Source: Aptenodytes patagonicus
Lineage: Eukaryota; Chordata; Aves; Sphenisciformes; Spheniscidae
Assembly: GCF_965638725.1 (NCBI RefSeq)
Contig: NC_134982.1
Coordinates: 4,336,126-4,400,125, forward strand
Reading direction: 5' to 3'
DNA: 64,000 bases
In this document: positions 14,501-24,630 of the stretch, piece after piece
Numbering within the stretch: the stretch's first letter is position 1
Layout: each line of letters opens with the position of its first letter
The notes under the pieces: generated by a model
Seen by the model: the letters and a program-made list of their open reading frames with translations, nothing else
What the model was told of the DNA's origin: nothing
Databases searched by the model: none
Program-made: the position numbers and the translations under genes

Positions 14501-17500
14501 GAGGGCGATGACAAATCGCCACGCGTGGAGAGCGGCCGCGCTGAGTGGGGTGGCAGCTCCGGGGGACGCTGCGCGGGCTCCGGGTGCCCTCTGCCGCTCC
14601 CCGGCGGTCAGTACACCCGCAGCGGCTGGGGGTTTAATATTCTTCATCAAAAGCCTCAGTTAAAGCAGTGTTTAATCAATGGGCTTTTATTTTGATGCTC
14701 TGTCCGCCCCAGACTTTGAAAAAAAAATTATTTTACGGCTTCCTGAAAGTCAGGAGTAAGGCTCAGATCATTGGGAAAATGGAGGGTGGGTCCTGTTCCG
14801 TTACAGCCTCAGCGATGGATGTTGATTTCTTTGGACATAACCTGCCTTGGTAGGTAGCTGGAGCAGTGGGACGTTGTGCGGCCATCAGCAATTTCTGTTA
14901 AGAAGGGAGTCGGTCAAAGTGTCTGGAGCAGCTACCAGGAAGTATCGCAACCTGTTCGTGCCAAGCTCTCGGCTGAGTGCCAGGAAGCAACCGATCGTCA
15001 GATTTAACAAGAAAATGGATCTTAAATCACTGAATGCATTTTTCGCTGCTTCCTCCTTCAAAGTGCCGTCTCGCAAATTGGCTAAGTACAGCGCATGTAC
15101 TTGGAGGTCGTATTTTACTTCAGGCATGGATCGTCTGGCTTCTGTTGTTAAGCTGTACAGAAAGGGCCACTGAGAAGAAATGGCTGCCCAGCAGGTTGGG
15201 GTAGGTTCTAACATGCCACATGTGGTACAGCCTCAGAAGAGCTCACCTGCCTTTAGAGTTGTTGGTTTCTGTCCAATGTGACCAGAATCCATCTGTCAGG
15301 ACAGCCCAGCCAGCCTGACGAAAGTACTGAGTTAGCTCCTGCTTGAGACTCTGTATCTGTCTGATATTTTCTTCTGAGCAGCTGTGTCAGTGGATCAAAT
15401 TTAAAAAGCATGAACTTTCTTCCTAGCTGCCTGGTGGGAGAAAAAGATCAGAAGCAGCATTCCCAGCATGATGATTTTTATCCTTTTATGTTTTTGTGAA
15501 CCCCTCTAAAACATTGCCACAGAGAAGTAGAACACCAAGCAGCAAATTTAAGCTCCTGCAGACAGGCTAGCTTTTCTCAATTTCCTTTCAGGGGTCCCTT
15601 ACAAGTAGTTTGTGGGTTCCCAGGAAGCGCTGACCACAGTTGTAACCTGTCCATCAGGAAAAGCTAAGGTGGTGTTCGTCACCCTGCCGTTGTGGTTTAG
15701 ATAACTAAGGTCAGGTAGTGATCAACCCCACTAATTTTACATAGGGGTAAAAGGCAGCAGGTCTTTGAGACATGTTAGAAATGTGAATTACTCAGGCAGT
15801 CCCTTGTGGTTCCAGCTCAAGTGGAAAGTGTTGGTTTGTTTTTGTTCGGGTTTTTTTAATTTATTTATACTCCCATGAACTGAATTCCTCCTCACTAGCC
15901 TAACTTTGGGCTGATAATAATGTTCAGAGCTCAGAATTGGATTCAGCTGGAACTCCGCTGATGTTTGGTGGCCTTCTACTCTCAGTGCTGCTTTGAATCA
16001 ACTCTGTTCTTCAGAGTCAGACAATAAAATAAATCAGGAACTATCTACCTGCAAAATTGATTTCTATCTCCGCATCATCTTTCATCCTGATCTTTAAAGG
16101 TTCACAAGGAGTGTTTAAGAGAAGAAAAAATCTGCCATGTGGTAACGTTGGTAGATCTTCAGAGGTATGAGATCATGTTCCTCTGGGTCCTACTGTAATT
16201 AAGAAAAGCACCAGTAGGTTTAATTCCTATTTTAGGTTGTATATAGAAAGTAGGTGCTTTGTACAACTAATGTATTCATTATATAAACAAGGAATGTCCA
16301 CGTTTTTGTGTGCGGAGACCTTGGTCACTGCATGCCTGTCACTCCATATTCGAAAAGTGGAAGCAGGAAATAGCAGTGCTTTATTGGGATTTCTGTTTTG
16401 GTCCGCTGCTTAAAGTGGCCCAGCTAGATTGATTGACCTTGGCAAGAATGTTAGAGGCAAACATCGGTTCAGCAGAATGGCTCTTGGATTTCTTGAGCTG
16501 CATCTTGTGCTGAAGTGCCTGCCCACTGACACCCAGATAATAACAGGTAAAAGAGCGTTTCTGAAACTCTGTGTTTACTGTGTCTTGCAGACTCCAAGGC
16601 AGATTTCATTACCTTGCCCCCCACCAAACCAGAGCGATGTTTATATTTTTTCTCATTAATTTCTTCTTCTGTGCTTTAGCAGTTGCGATGATACCGCAGG
16701 TCTGTTTCTATATGTTCTGTTATCTTCATTTGATTTTTGGTGGAGTTCCTCTCCAGGTTTAGCGGTACAAATTGGGAATATGACCTTTTGATGCCGAAGG
16801 TAGCATACACGTCCCTGATTGTGTACAGAAAAGTGAGTTGACAAGTACTATTTTCACCAGAATTTTATTGGCCACTGTCTGCTTTTTTAAGACAGGTGAG
16901 TGAAACCTGTATCTTGACAATGCATCTGGGTATGCCTTGGGTTAATAGGATGGAGCTGTGCCTCTTTCTCCAGTAAATTCAAATGTTAAAGAAAAGGAAT
17001 GCCTTGTAGAATTAATAGTTATTAAAAACATAAGTAAAAGCTTCCTTTCCCTTGGAATCTGCAGAAATTCTGATCAAAAATGGATGCATATGTACCAGAG
17101 AGTCACAAGCCAGCTTCTGCTATTGCCTGTCTGCAAAATCCTTTTTTCTATTGTATTAGTGCGCTTGAATACTTAAAAATACGTAGGGGAGAGACTGCAT
17201 ACTCCAGCCGTGACTCTGTGTTGCCTTGCATCTGGTGCAGACCTCTGCGCTGCCCTGAGCACGTGCCACTACCCACCCGGGAGGGAAGAGTCTCTGAACT
17301 CAGCCAACACAGCTATAAATACTTTCACAAGGCAATAGTGGGGAGACACCCTCTGGGGCAAGCCGTTGGCACTTCCATTCCTCCTCCAGCTGTCAAAAGC
17401 CCAGTGCGTGCTTTTTCTTCTCCTTGATCCCACGCATCGTTCTATCCAGAAGCACCATGTGTGCAGAGACTGTAGTTTTCCGGTGGCAGTTCGGCCGCAC

Positions 17501-20454
17501 ATCTGTCTCCTTTCCTGCATAAATGTGCTTTGCATTTGGAAGGGCTGTCTTGGCTGGACGGTGTTCGGGCTGAGGTCTCAGGTCCACTCTCTGGAAGTGA
17601 GAATTGTTTAACTAAATACCTGTAGATACAGATCAGATAATAGTGCTTTGGGATACTGAAGATTCCCTCTTCAAGCAACAGAAGTCAGGGTGATATATCA
17701 TTGTGTACCCCACCTAGAGATGGGATGCAAAGGTGAAGTCTCCAAAAGAGGATGGTGTACAGAAGCTGCTTTGATGTCCAAGTGTAGCAGGGATCAGGCA
17801 CGCGCTTTAGAAATGAATCCCCAATCCTATCCGCTTATCTGCGCTTTGGTTCATGTTGTGGAGCAGACTCAGAGCTTGCAAACTGGATTCCTTCTGGATG
17901 AAGCAAATGAGGATGTGTTCCAGGAATGCACGTAGGAGCGTGCTCTAGCTCTTAACTGGTGATCAGTACCCAGGGCCAGACTAGAGCTAGCCTGAAGAAA
18001 AAAACCCCAAGAGAAATGCAAGTATGGACACCGGGTCTTTCTCCTGCACCCTACAGATCTGCTCCCACTGCGATGTATTTCCTATTAATGTGGACTTAGT
18101 CATAAGAAACAGATTGCTTGCTACTTAAAACCCAACTATCTGCACTTCTGTTATTGCCGGCAGGGGTGTACACACTTGGGTAAGGGCCACGCATTGGATC
18201 TTCATGCCGATCCTATCCTGCATTGCAACAGTCACCATGGATGTGCAAAAGGGGACTGTATTGTCATGAAGAGCCCTAAATACTATTCCACCGCAGCACC
18301 GGAGTTACCAAATGCTCTTCCAACGACAAAAGTAGAAGATGACATTGTAGGCTATTTAACTCATGAAGAAAGTAGTCATTTCCCTGTTGGACACCCACCT
18401 CTCCCAATTTCATGTATTAGCAGGAGGATGGATAAACCAACACAGGCTGAAAAGACGCTGATGTGCCAAATATAGCAGAGAAGTGGATTAAGAACAGTTA
18501 CTTTCTGACAGAATGTACCCCGTTGTATTATCTAGGTCAGTACGGCTTGGGAGATGTCCTATATAATTGGCAGCCATGCAAACCGATGTTGCCTGTTGGC
18601 CGTTGTGAGTGGGAGAGAGGAAGAAAGCAGTTGGTGAAGCATCACGGGTCTCAGCTGAAATGTGTTTATTCAGGCAGCTTGTTTGTGGCTCCCTTTTGTA
18701 TCTAAACCATGCAAACGGGTGATCAGGCAAACAGTTTCTTTACATGCTCCTCTCTGCTGCAGTTCGGAGAGGAGTTTTCCAGCCTTCGCAAACACCGTGC
18801 CCTGGAAGGCAGCTCTGTTGGAGGACCTGGTGGAGTGGAGAGCTCTGTTTTTTGGGGGGATCTGGCAGCAAGCTTCCTGATAGCTTTCAGCTTCTGTGAA
18901 AGGTAGGGGTTATAAAAGTAGTCAGACAAAACACCTGGATCCTGGGTCTTTTCAGGTGATCAGTAGTTTGATCCTCTCAGTTCCTGCGCACACGTTTCCC
19001 TTTTCCCAGGGTTGTGTAGTGGGGGAAGCGGCATGCCCCCCGTGAAAGGCTTCTGCTTTCATTCGGCCAGACAGCTCATCTTTGCAGACACTGCTGCTTC
19101 CTGGTGCTGCTGCTTTCAATCAGATTGACCTCCTTCCCCGAGAGATGAAAGGGTTAGTTCCTGAGCTGCAGATGCCCTTTTCTTTCCTCTCATCCTGAGC
19201 CCTCCCTGCTCAGTTCCTTATTAAGGTAGGCAGGGATGGATACATCTCTCGATGCCTTTGCAAATACTGCGCTTTACGGCGGGCCAGAGGCATGCTGAGC
19301 ACAACTCGCGCAAACGTCCTCACACGCTGTGGGCATAATGTAATAAAAAGCAAAACAGGGATGTACAAGAATGCATGTTAGGTATATGGTCAGTGAATAT
19401 GGATGCAAATTCACGTGCTTCTAGTATGTTAATAGGTGTGTGGGGCAGGTCGCTTGAACTCAGTGCATTTGCCTGTCTGCTCCCTTTGGTGTTCGTGAAG
19501 CTTAAGGCCTTGCTCCCGACTTCAGCCCAGCCTATTTGTCAGCTTGCAGTAACATATTCGACGTTATTTGTGAATATATTCAGGAGTGCCTGACAGCAGA
19601 GGCAGGTCACCTCAGTGTGCAGCAACACATGGGAGTGTAGGGACATAGATTTTCTGATCCCAACCTGAATTCCTCCAACGGTCCTTCCAAAAGGCAGCAC
19701 TGAAGAACAGTGAATTGGTAGTCACTTGGATTCCCAGCTATGGAGAAATCTCAGAGCAATTTAGTTTTGTTGCATTCTAAAGGCCCAGCGTTGAAAAAGA
19801 GCAGCCCCGTACTGTATTCCCAGTAGCCAGTGAGCACATCATCCCACTTTGTTTCTAAATATAACTGCGTTCCCTAATATGCCTATGTTCTCTGTTTTTC
19901 TTTAATTATTTGTTCCACTTCAGTGGCTTCCCTCAGATCGGTGCAAGTCAGAGATAACTATTATGAACTTCCTAATTATGGTGATATAAGTATATGAAGT
20001 CTCGTACTCCCAACCTGCTGTATTTCGGCTGTGCAGAGATCAGTGTGTGTTGCCTGCTCTGTTACAGGCAGCTGATTTTTGTCGTCTCAAAGGTAGCAGA
20101 ATGGGTGGTGGCTTTATATTTGTCAGCAACTGATACAAACAAAACATCGGAAGACATCTTTTGCATCGGATTTTAAGATCTATCTGTTGTTTTAATTTGG
20201 GCCATTTTTATTTTATTTCTGCATCAACGTTCTTGGAGTTTTTACGAGTTCAATCCTTTAATTTAAGGCACTGTTTCCTAAAATGGTACAGGGAGGCAAA
20301 CAAAACCTTTCATTTGCAGAGATTCCAGCTTGGATGTCTTGTTAGCCAAACCTTGGCATAAAGCAGTGGCTTTGTTTCTGTGTCATTGTAGATTCCCTAT
20401 GCAGCAAGCTTGATCAGGAAAGAAAAGCTCGGTGCACACCTCAGCAAAAGCTAA
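5459..20454 (+). CDS. SKOR2: SKI family transcriptional co-repressor 2, C-terminal coding exons (partial)
   Basis: Four exons join in frame: 5459-5524, 5918-6016, 11506-11573 and 20392-20454. They encode the last 97 residues of a SKI/SNO-family co-repressor, ending in ...GAHLSKS. Phases at the junctions are consistent (1, 1 and 0) and every intron is GT-AG. The segment is charged and helical, with a heptad-like run (LFEQIDLRRRLEQEF) typical of the C-terminal coiled coil. The family acts in the nucleus, binds SMADs and dampens TGF-beta/BMP signalling; SKOR2 is known for its role in Purkinje cell development. SKOR1 has a related tail, but the neighbours IER3IP1, HDHD2 and KATNAL2 fix this copy as SKOR2. 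The SKI/SNO and SAND-like N-terminal part lies 5' of the window. Confidence 0.93.
5918..6016 (+). CDS. SKOR2: SKOR2 coding exon b (coiled coil)
   Basis: Acceptor ctctttgttag, donor TTCA|gtaaga. It encodes EELQKVLFEQIDLRRRLEQ and onward to SFPVF, the most recognisable coiled-coil stretch of the SKOR C-terminus. Only 393 bp of intron separate it from the previous exon. Confidence 0.95.
6017..11505 (+). other. SKOR2: SKOR2 intron, 5.5 kb
   Basis: No exon is recognised. A MIR-like SINE lies antisense at 10322-10480. The open frames around 9839-10322 run on both strands and partly overlap the SINE; I see no protein family in them. Confidence 0.8.
10322..10480 (-). repeat. MIR-like (CORE-SINE) remnant, antisense
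   Basis: The order attattcctgctttactggtg, then aaaggaggcacggagagac, then attgaacccaggcttcctga follows the antisense of the MIR consensus (a 'cattttacagatgag' block, 'gaggcacagagag' and 'gattcgaacccagg'). About 160 bp is recognisable. Confidence 0.75.
11506..11573 (+). CDS. SKOR2: SKOR2 coding exon c
   Basis: The acceptor follows a C-rich tract (ccccccccttacag) and the donor is ATT|gtaagt. It encodes NFQDQMKRELAYREEMVQQL plus QI and ends at a codon boundary. Confidence 0.95.
12515..12655. repeat. Probable ancient amniote palindromic-type transposon remnant
   Basis: The fragment contains ccaggattgtcaaacttggg, gagtggccttatttttagag and a tgacttcagagatttcaat block. These resemble the 'gattttcagaggtgctgag ... 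cattgacttcaatgggag' wording of old, partly self-complementary amniote repeats. The assignment is from memory and the copy is strongly decayed. Confidence 0.35.
14885..15214 (-). other. Segment open on both strands; unidentified
   Basis: On the minus strand a 109-codon frame runs from an ATG at 15214 to a stop at 14885, with a leucine-rich, helical-looking translation (for example KYDLQVHALYLANLRDGTLK). The opposite strand is open for 108 codons over 14847-15173. I recognise no family, and no good splice or poly(A) signals were established. It may be an unannotated exon, a conserved non-coding element that happens to lack stops, or a repeat-derived fragment. Confidence 0.3.
20392..20454 (+). 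CDS. SKOR2: SKOR2 last coding exon, with stop
   Basis: The acceptor is tgtcattgtag. It encodes IPYAASLIRKEKLGAHLSKS and then TAA at 20452-20454. Two bases after the stop the sequence reads AG|GTGAGC, a full splice-donor consensus at 20457, so the 3' UTR may itself be spliced. Confidence 0.95.
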   Translation: MPYAASLIRKEKLGAHLSKS

Positions 20455-22399
20455 AGGTGAGCTTGTGAAAGAAGAAATCTTACTCTGCCTGGCCCGGCTG
20501 TCATGTTTTTCTTTGCAGGCACTGCAAGAATTAAGAGAATCATTCTGTTGCGTGATGTTACCGATTTCGGTCTAGAAGTCGGTCTAAAGCTGATAACAAG
20601 TGACATGTCACACAAATTACGAGGCTTCACTGGGGTAGGAGGTACCGTTGGGTGAATCCAGGCTTAATCGCCTGAGCATGTGCTTCTACTCTCTGGCACT
20701 GGAAAGGGGCATCAAGGTCACGTACCTTCAGTGGAAGGAGGGGAAACACCTTGGCATTCATAATGCAGTCAAAGTTCACACGTGGGCAGGTAGGGATGGG
20801 TTTTTCTGCCCATAACGGAGCTTCTTCAGCTCCAGGAAAGAACGGTGTATTTTGGGAGCTTTACAGACCTACACCAATACCGTCTTCTGTAGTTCAGTCT
20901 CCTGATGATCCCGCAGACGCCGATTACCCTGTTGCCCATGTGCAGGATCTTCCTAAACCCAACACCGCATTTTTCAGGAGTGTTCTTTAGAAGCATTCAG
21001 TTAGAAGAAGCACCATCTCCATCATCAGTGGCCTGGGAGATTCCAGTTTTGGGTGCTAAAGCCTTAACGTTTAAACGACATTCTCTTTTTTTTTTTTTTT
21101 TTTTTTCTGGTAAAACGAGAAGATTAGGGCTTAGAGACAGAGAGGCAGAAAGCCGGTAGCCCTGCTACTGTGTTATGCCACAAAATCTGGCTTGTGGATT
21201 CACTGAAAAAAATCCCTGAGGTGGAGTAGGCAGATTAGAAAAAAAGAGCTATTCAAACGTAGAGACCTCAGTAACGCACGAAGTGGAGGCATTCAAGAGG
21301 AAGTCTGGGGCGTCTGCGAAGGGTTTGATAGTATAGGTGATGGAGGTTTGCCTGAGCAATTGAAGAAGCAGATACTTAAAAAAACAAACATTAGGAGTAA
21401 GCATAGAGTAACCAGATAACCAGTCTCCGTGGCCTCGAGCTCTGCCTGCTGAGGTAAGGAGATTAGTCTAAGCATCAAGTTGGTTTGTTTTGCCCTCTTG
21501 TGCATACTTTCTTACTGACTGTCAGCATTTTCCAGTTGAGTCTACGTTAATCTGAGCACTGATTTAAAATGAATTCAGTGATATTAATATCCTGAATAAA
21601 ACAGTATGCCTCCCCAGATGAGAAGCAGCGGGTCCTGCCCTGAGCGCCTTGTCCAGAGCGCTGAGCTACATTAAAAGTCTGCCTGAGGATGGCAGCATCA
21701 GATGAACGCCACCGTTTGTTCCCAGCACCAGGTTTTCATCAGCTGACGAGCCCTGCAAGGAGGGTGCTGGCATCACAGCTACCAGCGTTTCCTGCTTATT
21801 TGCTGAGAGCGTGAAGGATGGATGCGTTTCTCACGCTGTTTTTGTTTCCAGTGGCACACCATCCCTGCAGACAACAGGGATTTCTCTAAGTAGGCCCTAG
21901 TGCTTTTGAAAGATTAGTTGTTACTTAACTGCTAAGCTAAATCAGTCAAGCAGAGAATCACAACTGTATTGTTCAGAAGCAATTTCAGATTCTCAATGTG
22001 CCGAGCGGAAAAGAGTTGCCTGAAGAAGAAACGTGTACGCACATACATACCCACGCAATACACCAGGGGGGTGAAGACCCTGTGCCTTGCAGAGCAACCA
22101 CTCAATTAACGCTCTGTGTTTCTCGGCAATCCTCTGCTACCCTTGTTGGGCTTTGTGTTCCTTTCCACAGCAGGTCTTGTTGTGTTTTAGTCACGCTTCA
22201 GCCAGTTGCAGTTTGCACTTCATCTTTAATGTGAGTATTTCCACGTGACTCTACAGATACTAACTAGCAAAATCTCAGAGGATGCTTCTGGAGCAGGTGA
22301 CTTACGTGTATCCCTTTTTCAAGGATTGTAAATAAATGTTGTGACTCTGTGAGTAAAGAAATCTCAAACTTGGGCTTAGTGTTGGTAACGTTCTCTCTC

Positions 22400-22402
<3 letters not shown>

Positions 22403-22429
<27 letters not shown>
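22403..22429. repeat. Poly-T tract
   Basis: A run of about 27 T preceded by a short CT repeat. It could be the reverse complement of a retroposon poly(A) tail, but no element body is recognised beside it. Confidence 0.85.
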
Positions 22430-22433
<4 letters not shown>

Positions 22434-22913
22434 TTTTATTCCCAGAAGCGCAGGATCTTTTGCAGCTGTTACCTTGTAAGTTATAACCCACCACTCAGAA
22501 ACCTGACTTGTAGAAAGACTGAGAAAATGGAAGGGCTTGGGAATTTAAAGAACAAACAAATCAGGTTCCTCTGAACCCAAGGACAAGTGACCTCAAAGCA
22601 TCATGGACAACCATGTAAAATAGAATGTAGCAGCCATTTATTAGTAAAAACAAAACAAAAAAAAATCAAAAAATGCCTGTCCTGGATCTTTTTTGGTGGT
22701 ACCAAAGTTTAAGTCTTTGTGTTTTTAGAAGGACTACTGAACCTGATAGAGAAAATGCTTTTGATGAATCGTACAGATAAGCTGTGAAAGGAACTGCCGA
22801 TCCTTTCAACGCCACAAATACCGACAACATCTGCCCGTTCATCTTTTGCTTTTGAATAGTGATTGTTTTATGGAAAGAAATGCGCGTTTTACCAGATGGG
22901 CCAGAACCACGTT

Positions 22914-22946
22914 TGGGTGGGTGGGTGGATGGATGGATGGATGGAT
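22914..22946. repeat. (GGGT)n/(GGAT)n microsatellite
   Basis: Tandem gggt units pass into ggat units. Confidence 0.9.
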
Positions 22947-23960
22947 AGAGCAGCGTTAGCCATACACAGTGCTTTTTAAAAGCAGACTGGAATTTCTCAC
23001 ACCCCTCTCCCTCGACCCCTTCCTCCTCCGGTATTTTGCCTGCTGTATGAATTAAGATTGTACTCCTCTGGAAATATTTTACAATTTAATATTGAGTGTA
23101 ATTAAGAATATAATCACTGTTATCAAAAAAGGTATTTAACTCTGTTGTAGTTTCTTTATCATTCATGTGGATAAAAAGTCTATAATAAAAAAAAGAAAAC
23201 TATGAGATAATAGTTGAGCTTCCCTGTAATTTAATGCTGTGCTTACTCCACTAAAGAAGAGAACTGGGAAATTTATCCCCAAGAATATCTTTTTAGAAGT
23301 ATTTTAATTCACAAATAAGGTGTTGAAGCATTTCATGGCAGAAATCCTCTGCCTCTGGTTATTTAGAAAGCGTTTGGAAGTAGATGTGGTGGAATTTCGG
23401 GAAGTGCCTTGTGGATTTGATTTAACTCTGCTTCGCGCAGAAATAAAGGGAGACTTAATGCCAGAGTCGGTCGACTTTTGAAGACCGCAGCTGTAGTCTC
23501 CTAGGTCTTTTCCTGATGATGTGCAACACCCCCATTGCCAGGGCTTTTCTGAGTGGAATTCGTCTTCACACGAAAGGTCTCAGTCCCAAGCACGGTGTCA
23601 TCCCTGAGCATACAACTGTGTAGAAGATCGTCCACACCGATACAGCACCACCGGCATCTGAAAGCGGTTTCAGCCACCCCCGGCATTTGGAAATGTCGCG
23701 GAGTTGCTCTCTCAGTATTCCCCTCGTTCCCAGCAAATCCCCGGGAGATTAAATCAGCTGGCTTTACAGTTCCTTGGCGCAGCCCGCCAGATCTGGAAGG
23801 CAGGGGAGGAAGGGCACAGCCTGTTCGCGTGCCCTTCCCTGCGCAGTTTGCTCCTGTAGTAGGTGAGCTGACAAGACTCGGATACAAGACTCGCTGAACT
23901 GGCAGCGTTACGGCTTTTGTAGCGTGGGGGAAAAAAAAAAGCAACAAAAGCGCCAGAAAA

Positions 23961-24630
23961 GCTGGACCAGGTCAGACCAAAAGTTCATCTGTGCCAGTAC
24001 CCTGTTCCCAATAGTAGATGAAATCAGATACTTCGTGAGAGCACGCAAGCAGTTAGGGGTATGTTCCCAGAATACTGTTTTAGCATCTAATGATTTACGG
24101 CTCATGGGTTTTCTGATCTCGACATGATGTCTTGTTTTTAATAACCCTCAATGGATTTTTACTTCCACGAACTCGTCCAGCGACTTTTTAAAACCTAGGC
24201 ACGCTTTTAGCAGCTTACAGCATCCTGTGGCAATAAGCTCCACAGCTTAAATACAGGTTGTGAGGAAAAACAACCCAGCTTCTGATGTTCGGAGCCGCCA
24301 CATTTATGTTAGCCTCATTTTATGCCCTGGGCTTCTTGTACGGGATGAGACCAGCTGCCAGTTGACTAGTGGCAATCCTTGTCCACCTTCTCCATGCCGG
24401 TCGTGATTTCACAGGCATCTGTCGAGCCTTTTCGGTTGTCTTTTTTCCAGGTTGAAGTGTCGTAGTCATCCCTCCAACAGAAGCAGTCCCATAGCTTTGT
24501 AGCTTCCATGTACCTTTTCCTGATCAGCTATATCCTTTTTGAGATGGGGAATGAGCTGCGTATTCAGAATACAGGTTACTATATAGATTATAGTACAGAG
24601 TGACATGATGATTATTTTCGGTGATGAACG
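23961..24630 (-). mobile_element. CR1/L3-type LINE, 3' part, antisense and decayed
   Basis: Read on the plus strand, the order of phrases follows the antisense of the 3' end of old CR1/L3 LINEs. It opens with ggaccaggtcagaccaaaag, followed by ccacagcttaaatacagg, ccttctccatgccggtcgtg, ttttccaggttgaagtg, tatatcctttttgagatggg and tacagagtgacatgatg. About 670 bp survive with many substitutions, so it is an old, inactive, 5'-truncated copy inserted on the minus strand. Confidence 0.8.

Larger units (their letters stand above)
11574..20391 (+). other. SKOR2: SKOR2 intron, 8.8 kb
   Basis: The largest intron seen. It carries a probable palindromic-type repeat remnant near 12515-12655 and a segment at 14885-15214 that is open on both strands. 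No exon of SKOR2 is missing between the two flanking exons, because their phases and family sequence join directly. Confidence 0.85.
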
